Source: Tribonema minus (taxonomy: Eukaryota; Sar; Xanthophyceae; Tribonematales; Tribonemataceae). Taken from it: DNA of 64,000 nucleotides. The position numbers and the translations under genes were made by a program. Location of the stretch: NCBI GenBank assembly GCA_017506865.1, contig JAFCMP010000379.1:124001-188000 (forward strand), in the 5' to 3' direction. The first letter of the stretch is position 1. Each line of letters opens with the position of its first letter. Positions 1 to 12,300 of this stretch are shown here, piece after piece. The notes beneath the pieces were generated by a model, which saw only the letters and a program-made list of their open reading frames with translations, was not told the origin of the DNA and made no database searches.

Positions 1-196
1 TTGGTATCGCAGCACTGGTGAGCACTGATGCAGGACTGAGCGCTGATGCAGGGCTGCTGCTGTTGCACGGCTAGGTGCATGAGACAGTGCTCAGTTTGTT
101 ACTGGGCGCTATGATTCACATGAAAAATCTCAGGGCATACAAAAGGCTAGTAAAGTGCCCCCCTTACAAATGTGTTTCCAGTCCCTGGGGTAGTGA

Positions 197-262
197 ATGA
201 CCAATGTGTTACTCGACTTGACCAATGTGTTGCTCGACTTGACCAATGTGTTACTCGACTTG
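197..262. repeat. 21-bp tandem repeat, three copies
   Basis: Three consecutive copies of a unit built on GACCAATGTGTTACTCGACTT, the middle one with a single change. It lies just downstream of the stop codon proposed for the minus-strand gene ending at 345. No coding or regulatory role is visible. Confidence 0.85.
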
Positions 263-344
263 AAGCAGTCAAGCAGTCATGGAAGTCCATTGTCAGGAGC
301 CTCAAGAACTGGCATCATGATCATCGCGAGGGTGCAACTGATTC

Positions 345-3300
345 TTACAGATTTGTGGCAGCTATTGGATTGCACCCTGCCCCGCTCTGCCCCTCCGGTA
401 TGGCTGGCATTCGACTTGAGAACATGCCACTTTGTAGTGGGCAGCCAGTAATAGCGACATCTCCGAACACCAACACCAAGAGTGCTGAGCCAGATGTGGG
501 TCTGAACAGGATCTGGAGTGCGCATTGATTGAAATTGACAACCACACGCATGTTTTAAAGTAGAGCATGAGGGTTTGTGAGAGGCCCCAGGTGCACGTAT
601 TGTCACCCCCAGCTGCAGCAAAATTACCCGCAGCCAACACCAAAAGACTGACGCAAAAGACTGACCCTGTTCAACTTTGAAAAAGCATGCACGCCCACTG
701 TGTATGGCGGCTGCGCTGGTGTACTATGCTACTGTACATGCTGGCGCCATGCACATGCTGGTTCTGGCAGAATGCCGAGTGACTTCGCTCACCACAAGAC
801 TGGTAATGTACTGCGAGTTTCACCAATTGCGTCCTCAAGGACATCAACGAGACCGAGTCAGCGACGCCTCTGCAAATATTTTGGCAACGCGCGATAGGGT
901 ACTAGCCGTAGTAAATTTCCTCACTGAAGGCCATGATCACATCAAAATTTTATTAAAGACATATGGAGGGCATCACGAACTATCACTGGTACCAATCAAG
1001 GAGACAAGCAATAAAACAAATACGTCGTAGTACTTCCAACGAGAAGTAGTAGAACCTATATTAAAGGCATCTAAATGCTGCCGCTGTGGCTGGACTTTGC
1101 CAGGTGCAGTTGGTCAGCTTGGAGCTTAAAGTGCAATCTATGAAGTAAATCATCGAAAATTGCATTACTATCATTGTAGCAATTCGAATGAGTAGCAACG
1201 GGCACCTGGGCGCTGCTGCGTTGAGTCGCCGACACCAAGTAGAGGTTGAGCAGTGCTGTGTCCCCGCCTTCATCTGGCACTGGTCGTGGGCAAATCGCTT
1301 CCAGCAAATCCGCAGCTATGAGTACGCCACTGCTCCATTGCGCAGCAGAGCAACAGGTCATGTTCAGTCCATCAAAGAAGAAAGGGCATCATGTGTGGTC
1401 AGGCACTGTGTAATGCAACTTGTCGGCATTGCTCCCCAAATGTGAGTAAATCACATACTTTGAAGTACGCATCAGACATCATGCCGTTTCCGCGGCATTT
1501 ATTACGATACTTCATGAGCAGAGTTCTTTTTTCGTGTTCACAAGTCACAGACTTCACAGACTTGAAAAGCCCAGGTGATTGATCAAACACCAGAGGGTTC
1601 CGTAATCTTCTCCTTGAACAATGATGCATGCACAATGCTCGAACGCATTCGATGACGTGCCCGTCTTCAACAAGCGCCTCTTGATGAGTGCTTGGTGTTA
1701 ATTTGTTGTCCACTCTGGGACTGAAAAGTGTTGTGCACACATCTTGCCTGGCCTGCTATGCCATACATGCGTATACTACTATGCCATACATACATGCATG
1801 CACACACCTTCATAAACTTCTATTCCAGCTGCGCATACTTTACTGCGCACCTGCGCTGCCTCTACAGCATCAAACGCCTGTACGGTAGCTGCCTGACCTC
1901 ATCGCATCGTGAAATGATGCATGCCACTGCACTTGTCATGACACTGTGGATTGCCAACTCTTCTCGGCACTGCCTGCCCGCATGACACTGCACGTTCAAC
2001 ATGGCACATCCAGCACCATCCCCGTGCGCCAGGCATGGCAATCGACCAGCCTGTAGGCTGTTTTTACTTGTCATCCCATGATACCATTTTTTCATGAGCA
2101 CCTGTTCAGTGATTGCCTGGCCTCGTCTTGAAGCGCCGTCTCCTCTGTGCCAGGTGGCACGGGGGCCGGCAGCCGCAGCAGCACCCCCATCTGCCGCACG
2201 CGCACAGCGGCGGGCAGGAATGACTTCAGTGTTCAGCACAAGGTGGCCAGCCCGCTACACCATGGTGAGCGTGATGTGAAAATGAATGCTTACACTATGT
2301 TGAGTGCGATGTGAAAGTGGATGGTTGAGATGTCAAGTGCTTCCTCGAAGTACATTGTTTTTATTGCGGTTGGGGCAATGTCATTTAAAAGTGTTTGTCA
2401 ATGTGCACTGAGACGCATCGTCACAAGGTACTTGTAGAATCTGGCAGCAAAGTCAACATCAACCGACTGGGTCTTTCCGCGTCCTGACGTGAGTTGGTAA
2501 AAGCACAATCCGCCAGGTGCATGCATTGGGAGCACACAACGCTCAAGCAATAGCAACACCCAGTCACTGTCGATGTCTTCCTGCAAGCTGAGGATACACC
2601 AGCCTTGCAGTGCTGCGTGGGGAAAATGCAAATGCGGTGGAACTTCATGAATTTGCGTGCCGTGGTGTCAGGGCTGTGGACTGCATGACCTGGAGACCTG
2701 CGCACTGTAAATTTGCAGTGAAGACCCCTGTGTTGGCGCCTCGTGGCATTTTTGGACAGCTATGTACCGCGCATTGCTTTTCCACATGGCACGGTACCTG
2801 AGCTGTTAGAGATACTGCGCCCTTGAAAGAAGTGCAGCCTCTGTTGGCTGTGTGAATGCGCCAAACTGGCCGAGCCTCCAACACAAACGAGTCCGCAAGA
2901 ATGAAAACAACCTTAAAAAGCTTGCCTCAATGAGCGCAAAGGTGTCAATGAGCGCGTCCGCCACCAACTTCAGCGGTGACGCCCCGTTTTCCTCCTCTTC
3001 AGGGCTGCTGCCCTGCTGAGCATCCGCACTGTCCACGATGGAAGCAGCGCTCGGCAGCCGCGCATTCACAACTGGGTGTGCAGCCAGTAGCAGCTGCGGC
3101 GGCCCCCGTCTTGCCAGTTGCGCGAGCGCTGCGCAGGACTTGTGAGTCGACTCGAACAGCAGCCGCTGCCGCCACGCCGCGCCGCTGCAGCGGGGGACGC
3201 AGACAGCGCTGTGACGTAATGGCAAGGCTATGATCTGGTCAGGTGAGCAGAAAGTCCCAATATTTTGGCAGTGACCACAACAACAACCGCCACAACCAGC

Positions 3301-6300
3301 AGACGCACAGGCCAAAGGGCTCCAACAGCAGCCGCTGTGCTTGCCACGCCAGAATGGCGGCTGTTGTACAATTTGAAAGTATCATGTTATGTTCTGCATT
3401 TTATTTACATGCAAGCCGTAATGGGTATCGTATGCGGCTCATCTGGCAGGCTCAAAGCTAAAGCCAGACATGAGTGTCACAAGCACTTTCTTGCTCCATA
3501 CGTAAAACATTTCAGAAGAACTTGATATATTTGACCAGAATGGGGCAACGAGATGCGCATAGCAGAAGCTGGCCTGCGCCATGTTGCACTATGTAGTGCA
3601 TCACAGAGTTACCCACGCGTTGATACCCGTGCAGCCTTTGCATGTGTCCCACATACTTCGAAACGTGCATCTTTAGCTCGACATGGGACCCTCCGGCAGT
3701 CAGATCCGGGGAACCCTTATATTTGAATCATCTCGTAAGCTGAAGCGACACTTTGGCCTGCTTGGGCGGCCAAAGTGCGCGCAGTAACTTCCCCTGCGCC
3801 ATATCCTGGCAGGCTAGCCGTCTGGTACGGTGTACACCTCAGCTATCCCCTAACCCTAACCCTAACCCTAAACCTATCGTGCCTGTGGACTGCATGAAGC
3901 GCAGGATCCTGACTCGGTAGTACCTTAGAAATAATACTACACGAAGCTCCTGCAAAGACCTCAGACTCGACCTTGTACCAAACGCTCGTACTCACCCCAA
4001 GACGCAGATTCATAAGCCCAACCGGACGTTCACCTCAATCCCGACCCTACTCGCAAAAATGATTTTCCTGGCAGCAACCACAGCAGTTCCTTTTCCCGTG
4101 TTCTAGAAGTTACGTTATGACAGCAGCGCTCACCCGTGCCCGTCCGCCAGCAGGTTGCAGCCCGTCTGCAGGGCGTGGCAAAGGTAGTTGAGCGCTGATG
4201 CCTGCAGCAGCAGCGTTCCGTCCTGTGGCCTCATCGCCCAGGGCCAATGCGCGATGAGGGCGTGCAGGACGATGGCGCCAGCGCAGGCCAGCGGTAGGGG
4301 CAGCTGCGCGTACTGTCCTGACGGTCTGTACAGGCAATTACGGTGAGGGGGAGGGTTGCTAAGGTTGGCATGACAACAATCAATTGGGGTTGAAGCAGGA
4401 CGATGGCACCAGCGCAGGCCAGCGGCAGGGACAGCTGCGTGTACTGGCCTGATGGCCTGTGATGGCAGTTAGGGTTAAAATTATGGAAGAAGTGAGCGTA
4501 CAAAGCAGGGTGTGCATTAGAAGAGCACATAGCATGCGCACAGACCAGCGGCAGGGGCAGCTGTGCGTACGGTGACTACAAAAGGTAAGGGTAAAGTGTG
4601 GATTAGGGTCAGAATTAGCTGGCCCTTACCTTGGTCTGACCCTATGAGGACTAGATGTGCTCTTCAACTTTAGCAGATCCCTACATAAGGCATCCGAGGT
4701 GTGGATCGCCTGTGTGAAGGACGCTTCAGTAGAAATTCACAAACAGCAACAAACAAGTTCGCAGGAGTTTTGTGCAGTGTCGGTTCGAGCCCAACAAGTC
4801 ACTGGCGGACATCAACACCTAGGCACGCTGGGTTATGCTGGTGGCTCTAGAATGCGTTGCTTGCAGGCGGTCACTGCCTGCTTACACTTTGTCCGCAACC
4901 ACAAAGGCTTCACAGGAGAAGGTGGCATCCCAATACAATGTGAGAGCGCATGCAACACATTACTTCAAAGCACTGAAAAAGTACAGCAAACATCTGTAGA
5001 GGCCAATTTAACAAGTGCCAAATTGAAATTGCACCTGTCGGGCCGTGTCAGCACAAACAGCAGCGCCTCCAAAAACCCATCACGGGCGACCGACAGCACA
5101 AACGCTGCTGCCGATCGGCTGTGACTGTCCGCGGTGCCATCACCAGCATCCCCGGCAACAGCTTGCTGCAGCTCGCCGTAGAGGGGGACCAGCAGGTCAG
5201 TGGCTCCGCTGGCAACTCTGTGTGTGAAGGCGTCGGCACCTGCGGCAGGGGAAAGGACAGGGCTCAGTCGGGTACAGGCCAAGGTGTCCACCCTGGCGCG
5301 CCAAGATGATATTAATAATTATGCGTTGTTCTGAAGGTAGTATACTGCAAGTCTTGTGTGCTTCTTACGCACTGAAACAGTATTTTTTGCCGCACTTGGA
5401 GTGGTTGTGGTGTCCTCTCCTGTGGTGACTTCACCAGCAGGCAAGTCACACGAAGTTTGCAAAGTGACTGCCTGAAGACAGTCAAATGATAGCTGCTGTG
5501 TCTGCTGCTGTTGGTCTGATTGAGACATGACCTGTGCAGCCACCTCAAGGCATTGCTGTCAACCCCCCCCCCCCCTCCCCCCAAATTTGGTCCCTACTAT
5601 GTACCTTGCTCTGTCGCTATGAATTGGTCCGACTTTGACCTAAACGGGCCCCAGTTCCGCAGCCATTGGCTTGTCAAGGCCTTCTGCGCCTTACTTCACA
5701 GACATGTCTGCATGAAAACTAGCCAGCTGCTTGCCGCCCTGCGGCGCGGCAAAGAAGGCTTCGTCGCACTCAAAGCACGAGTATGCAGCGGGCCATGACA
5801 CGCCTACACGCGCGCACACGCACAAGCACGCACTTGCCAGTTTTCTAGATATAATCGCATGCATAAGCAGCCCTGGGATCGGCCGTGATGCACTCTGCGA
5901 CTCGTGGGCTCAAAGCAGCATCACAATACTCTCACGGCCCACAAAAACACACTTGAAGACGACCTACTGCCTGCTTACAAGGCCGTCGATCGTGTAATCA
6001 AGACGGCCACTTGCAACATAACTACATCACAGTATCAGCCATGCTTGCCTGAGCCGTCGTCGCTGCCGCGCGCCAACGCGACGGCGAGCCTTGTAACTGC
6101 CACAAACGCGGGCGTGTGCACGGCCGCGGGGCCGCCTTCTGCCAGCCTGCGGCGTGTGAGGGGTATACGTACATGCCTCAGCTGATGATACAGGCATGCC
6201 TCAGTTGATGACGCATGCATGCTGTAGTTGAATGCAACAGGCGCTGTTGCTGTTGCAAGTGCAGCCATGTCTCGTTTGATTGCTGCAGCCGGTGGAACTT

Positions 6301-9300
6301 ATGCAGCATGGTGCTTGGCAGGGTCAATTGCTTCCAAATTGAGGCACAAGTAGTCCAGGCCGTCAGTTCAATTGGGGAGGCCAGCTAAGCGGGCTGGGGG
6401 CTGGTTTGTGCAGATGGATCGCAGCAAATGCGCGCTCTCTGTACCCGGTGCACAGCTCATGTTGCGCTGACATACGCATTCTTTCTTATGCCCAGGAAAT
6501 GTCAACATGGCAGGCGCACCTGCATGCTCCGGTCAGCATGATGCACAACGCGTGTTGCGCCAGAACGACATCATCAGGTACAGCTGGGGACCCTAGGAAA
6601 ACTAGCACCCCCGTTCCCTCTGTGGCGAACACTGTACTAGGTACGTATGGACTTGTATTTATAAAGGCCCAAGGGAGGCCGGGTTGCCTATGCAATCGAA
6701 AAGCTTGCGTCAACGCAGCAGCCTAGTCTGCGCTGTGCCCTAGGAGCCTGGATACCGGCGCTGCAACACAGCCCCAGCATTCGCGCTCCGCGTGTGTACG
6801 CCATGACGCGCTCCGCCAACTCCCGCGCCAGCGAAACGCTTAGCTCAATGAGGATCTGACGCTTAGCTACCCCGGCCTTGCATAACACATCTGCCTTCCC
6901 CCCCCCTGAGCACAGTGCTGAATGCATTGCCAACTCCTTGACAAAAAGTCTCGTCTGCTTGCCCAGCCGACCGTACGACTCCTGCACGAACGGCACAAAA
7001 GCCCAAGATGACGTCAAGGTGCCGGTGTGGTGCTTGACCTTTGCGTCCTCCCCCACCCCAGCAGCATAGCCGTCCGTGTTCGAGGCATTTGTTTTGCCTG
7101 TCAGGTACGAGCTCGCTGTGGGCGCGCGCACACTTGTGTCTAGCACTATTCCCTTGTTACGGTATGCACTGCTAAAGTGCAGACACCCTGGGTCAATGAC
7201 TGTGTCCGCCCGATAGTCCGGTACCTTGAAGACGCTAGCGTCCTCATTGCGGACAATAGAGACATGGTGCTGTCTCAAGATGCGCTGCAGGCACCGCTCT
7301 TGGGCAGTGTGTGTCGCGTTGTGCCCCTGTATGGCTGGCTGGGGCAGCTGATCGCATGCGTGGAGGTGGGGCTCACGTCACTGCACCGCCATGGGCACAA
7401 CTCGCCCTGTATGCCCCACCCGTCTATGAAAATCGCAACCAAAATCATCGTGGCTGCTGCCATACTGGACATGGGCGCCGCACCCGGGCGGTCATTGGCA
7501 GTGGGTGGCACGCTCATCCATGCCATTGCCCCCGACGCACGCTGGCTGCGCAGCTGCGCCAGGACCCGCGCGCTAGCCTGTTGGCGGCGGCGGCTGGTGT
7601 CGCGCGAGTCACCAATAGGTGCAGCCTGCGTCAGCTTGCCCCCGGCACCAGCCGAGGCAGCCTCTACTAGGTCCTTCACCAGGCAATCCTCGTATTGGCG
7701 TCAAAGAACATTTGAAAGGCCGGCCTGTAGTCCGTGCGTGAAGTGACCGCGCCGGCGGCGGGGCACTACCTTCCTGCAGATCTCGTCAGCATAGGCCTCC
7801 CAGTCGTCGTCGTCGTCCTCCTGCCCGCCGCTGCAGTTGCATTCTTCCGCGCTAGTTTGTGTTTTAGGTACTAGGCGTAAACAATCTCCTGGAAGGGTTC
7901 GGGTTGACGTTGTGTCTCGGGTAGGGGGGTAGGCTAATGCTGGGGAGGGGGGGGTAGCCTACCCCTAAGCTTCGTGATCTCACCTGTCCGCAGCCATGAC
8001 AGCTCCCTCAGTGTGCCTAAGGCCCGCACGGCCCTCGGGCCGCCGACATAGCTGTGGGTACGTAGGTGGCCGCACACAATGAGTCACAAAGGTTGAGCAA
8101 CTGCTGCGGTGCAACGACGCACGTACATTGGACGGCAATGACATGCGGCAAGCAACCACAGGCATAAAGCTGGTCGTGGGGGGCGCGCGTGGCGCAAATG
8201 AAGCGTGCAGCTGCACAGGTGGGCAGCACCATCATTGTGAGGGATTGAATATTAGGGTGATGACAAATAACACAAAAAAGAATAGAACGGAATGCTTATC
8301 AACTAAACAATTCTTGTGGCAAGCTGGACGTCCACCATCTGGGCTTTTTCGTGCCCTAGGTGAGAATCGATAACAAAAGCAGCAGTCCCAAAATGCGGTT
8401 GACAATAAAAATAATGAACAGTTACATTTGCACACTGGGAACGAGTATTTGCAAATGGTTAATGCTGAGCATGGCTGGCAGGAAGCACGATCATGCAGCG
8501 CCATTGCATATTGAGCAACTGAAGCGCTGAGTTCAACAGTGGCGTTCAGTGACAACAGAAGATGTGCAAGTTCAGGCACTGCAATGCATTTTTATCGTGT
8601 CTAAGGTATGGGTCGCACTGATGCGGTGAATACTGCTGTGCTCGTCCACGAAAGGTGAAAATTGCTACACTCACTGCACTGAGCACTGCTGCAGCATGCT
8701 CCCGGCACATGATAAATTTGAGCACGTCATGGCAAACACCGGGGGGGAAATGGGGGGGGGGCGAGAGATAGCGGGATGTTTTTGCAAACGCATGGCGGCC
8801 TGGCTGCATGATACTGCCTCGTAAGTGCTGCTGCTGTTGCTCCGCCAAAAACTCAGGTAGCATTTTACGAAATATAAAAAATAACGCTGGATGACAACAC
8901 AAAAAAAATGCCAATGAAAAAAAAAGCAGTACCTGCAGCAGGAGCCCCAAGCACGCTGGTCTCAGGTGATCCTCCTGGCTGTCCAGCCCCCGCACCAGTT
9001 GCTAGTGCGGTGGAGACGACACGTTGAAGCACGCATGAGAGGTACAAAAGATGAGCATCTCAATTGAATACTGACCCAGAACACACCTCACGGAAGTGCG
9101 CGACAAGTGTGGTATGTGACGCTGTGCCCCATGATGACATCACCTTGGTAAGCCGCGTACTCTTGCATCAGGCAAACAAGGGGCCCGTGTGTGGCAGCAA
9201 TATAATAATGCCATTGCAGTAACACATCCTGGAAAAGCCACAAAAGCGTAGCATTTGTTCTTGTGCACTTGACAGTTTACTTGGAATGGCAGTTGCCTGT

Positions 9301-12300
9301 GGTAGTGGTGAAAGCATGATGCGGTGAGGCTGTCAGCAGCAATGGTGCTAATGACGACCCAAAGTCGACACACATGCGGCTTTGACTAAGCAGTCGTACC
9401 GTATTCACACGCTCTCTATGCGCACGCCAACGAGCACTGCGTAAGCTCATGTGCTTGGAATCTGCTCAAGTCAGGACACTCCCGGCATCACTACAAAACA
9501 GATATGTTGCATGCATTTGCAGTCACACGACGGACGCACCACAAAAGGTGTGGGGCTGCATTTCATGAGCGCAGTGAAACACACAAGAACTCACCATATG
9601 GGCCTGATTATAGACGCTACCGCGTCACAAAAATCACAAGCGCTGAAGTCAGTGCTCAAAATCTGTGACAGCGCTCACCTGGAGCCCCCGCCCGCCATTT
9701 GCCATGACCGCGTTCAGGGCCCCAGCATGGCAGGGCGTCCTGGCGACCCTCTCGAGGCAGGTGACGGCGAGCAGCATCAGCGCTGCATCTTCACCCAGCA
9801 CGCAGCCGCCGCTCTCTTGCTGCGGGCTGAGCGGCAGCTGTTGAGGCGTGCTGTCAGCCGCAGCAGTGCTCATATGCGCGCCTGCAATGTGGCACCACGG
9901 TGGTGTGAGGGGAGTTGGCTACTTGGACATCTACATGCACCAATGTGAAGTTACAGTTCTAAGTGACGTATGCCTGATGAGACATGACGCTGAGCAGCAT
10001 CAGCGCTGCGTCTTCGTCCAGCACGCAGCCGCCGCACTCGTGCCTGGGGCCGAGTGGCAGCTTTGAGGCATGCTGTTAGCTGCAGCAGCGCTTATATGCG
10101 CGCCTGCGTTTTGGCAACACGGTGTGGTGAGGGCAGTCAGCTACATGAAATCTACTTGTATGCCCCAGTGCCCAAATTTCTCAGTGAGTGCACCTGACGA
10201 GGCATGGCGCTGAGCATCATCATTGCCACAGCAACGCTTAGCAGCGGCCGCGCGCGCCGCGGGCCGAGCGGCAGCTGTTGAGGCGGGCTGTCAGCTGCAG
10301 CAGTGCTCATACGCATGCGTGCGATAGGGCAGCGCGGCGTACCGGCAGCAGTCAGCTGCTTGGACATCGACATGCTCCCATGTGAAGCTGAATTCTTTGA
10401 GTGAAATGCACCTAATTGAGACATGGTGCTGAGCATAATCATCGCCACAGCATTGCTCAGCAGCGGCAGTTGCGAAAGTGTGCCCACCACCGCAGCAGCA
10501 CTCGTGTGCGCACTTGTGCCGTGGCAGTGGGGTGCACCCAGAGCGCTTAGCTGAATAGCTCCCTAAGTGCCACCACAATGTCTGATTAATGGCTGCGCGT
10601 GCTGCTGATCGGTGATGATGTGAACCGCTGCGCATCAGCATCACCGCTTCCTTCGTATGGCGGCCGCTGCCCGCGCATCAACGCTCAACGGCGGCTGCTG
10701 CGGCGATTGTGAGCTGCAGCGCTGCTGTACTCACATGCCTGCGGTAGGGGGCATACACTGCGGCAATGGCCGCTGCTGGCAACGTACTTACAAGCAGCAT
10801 ACATTCTCGTGCGTGAAAAACAGTTTCAAGTACAGAGAGTCCCCCAGACTGTCCAGCCCCCTCTCCTAAGGGACGGGGGGGAAGCCCTCACTCACTGACA
10901 CTCACAGCCTGAGCAAATTCACAGCCTGAGCAAATTCACAGCCGGAGCACTTGAAGTTAAAGAACAACAGAGTAGCTGTGGACACATCACCCGGATGCCA
11001 GCACTTACCGCCACCGAGCATTGCCACCAGTGCCTCAAGCACCGTTCCTGGGGCCAATGACCCTTCCATCTGCTCGCTGAGGCTGCCTCGGCCGGGGGGC
11101 GTCACGAGGCGACTGGGCCAGTCGGGGTCCTTGCAGTTTGCGTCTGCGGACATGCGCGCCAGCTCAGTGTGCACTGCGTCCGCGGCGGTGCGCGCAACGT
11201 CGCCGAGGGCGTCGCAGTAGAGATGAGCGCTGTTGCGGTGGCAGCGCACAGCAGCAGTGAGTAGAGGGTTAACAGATGAGGTGGGAAGCATGTGTTAGTA
11301 TGCTCCGTGTGCACTGCCTCCGCGGCGGTGCACGCGGCGTCGCGAGGGCATCGCAGGTAGAGATGAGCGCTGTCGCGGGGGCAGCACAGTAGCAAGGGCA
11401 AGAGTGAGCACGATGTTGCTGAGGGCGTGGCGGTAGAGATGGGCGTTGTCGCGGCAGCAGCGCACAGCAGCGGTGAGCGGAGATCGAGGGATACAGGTCG
11501 GGTGTATGGCATTGAATGCAGATAGAAGTGTGACAACTACAGTGGGAACTTTCAATTCGCAATCTTTTTTTTTTAGAGCATTAAGATCTTTTCGAAAGCT
11601 CTGGGGCTGAATCAATTGTTCCTCAACATCTTGCATAAGTTATAAATAGTAGACAAAATCTGCTGATTCTCATTACTAATTTATTTCTGGAGAGTTGGTC
11701 TGTGTCCCAGTTGCTGTACAGAGCGAGCCTCCCCCCACCCTCATTGCTTCAGTATGCGTTACAGCCGAGTTTCTGGCAACAAACCCTGCACGCCCCCCCC
11801 GCCCTTGCATCACAAGCTCCGCGCTTCCACTGATCTTCTAGTCTTCGCATTTGCGCTTCAAGTGTGCTGGTACCTGAGCGCTGCCTGAGCGCTTCAAGAC
11901 CGCCGCGCCTACTTACCTACCTCCCCGCATGCACATCCCCACCACCAGCAATGCTGTGACAATGCAAGCACATAGTGTAGTACCCCCGTGTTCTTGAAGC
12001 CACGCGCGTACATGCCAGCGAGACTTCGCCCAGCGTGTCTATCACACCGCCCGACACAAAAAGTTGGCTGCACTTCAACTGTGGTGTACTTCAACTTCGA
12101 TTCACTCGGATGGTGCTCTGCCTGAGAGCTTCAGGACCACCGTACCTACATACCTTCCTGCCAGCGTGTCCATCACGCCAATCACGCGGTGCAACGCCGC
12201 GACGGTGGCCGTGTCTAGCTGTGCGCTGCTGCTGCTGCTGCCGCCGCCGCCGCCGCTGCCGCGGGCGCTTTCTGCCTTCGGTGGCAGAAGCGATGACAGC

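Noticed and set aside
2806-3315. Treating the full 169-codon frame as one gene
   Set aside because: The ends run past a good acceptor and a phase-supported GC donor, so only 3184-2926 is coding.
7177-7746. 189-codon plus-strand open frame
   Set aside because: It is antisense to the LINE reverse-transcriptase-like frame, which has recognisable conserved motifs.
7770-7830. Exon-like stretch GGQEDDDDDWEAYADEICRK on the minus strand
   Set aside because: It lies inside the LINE as bounded by the target duplications and leaves the host gene out of phase; it is better read as LINE coding sequence.
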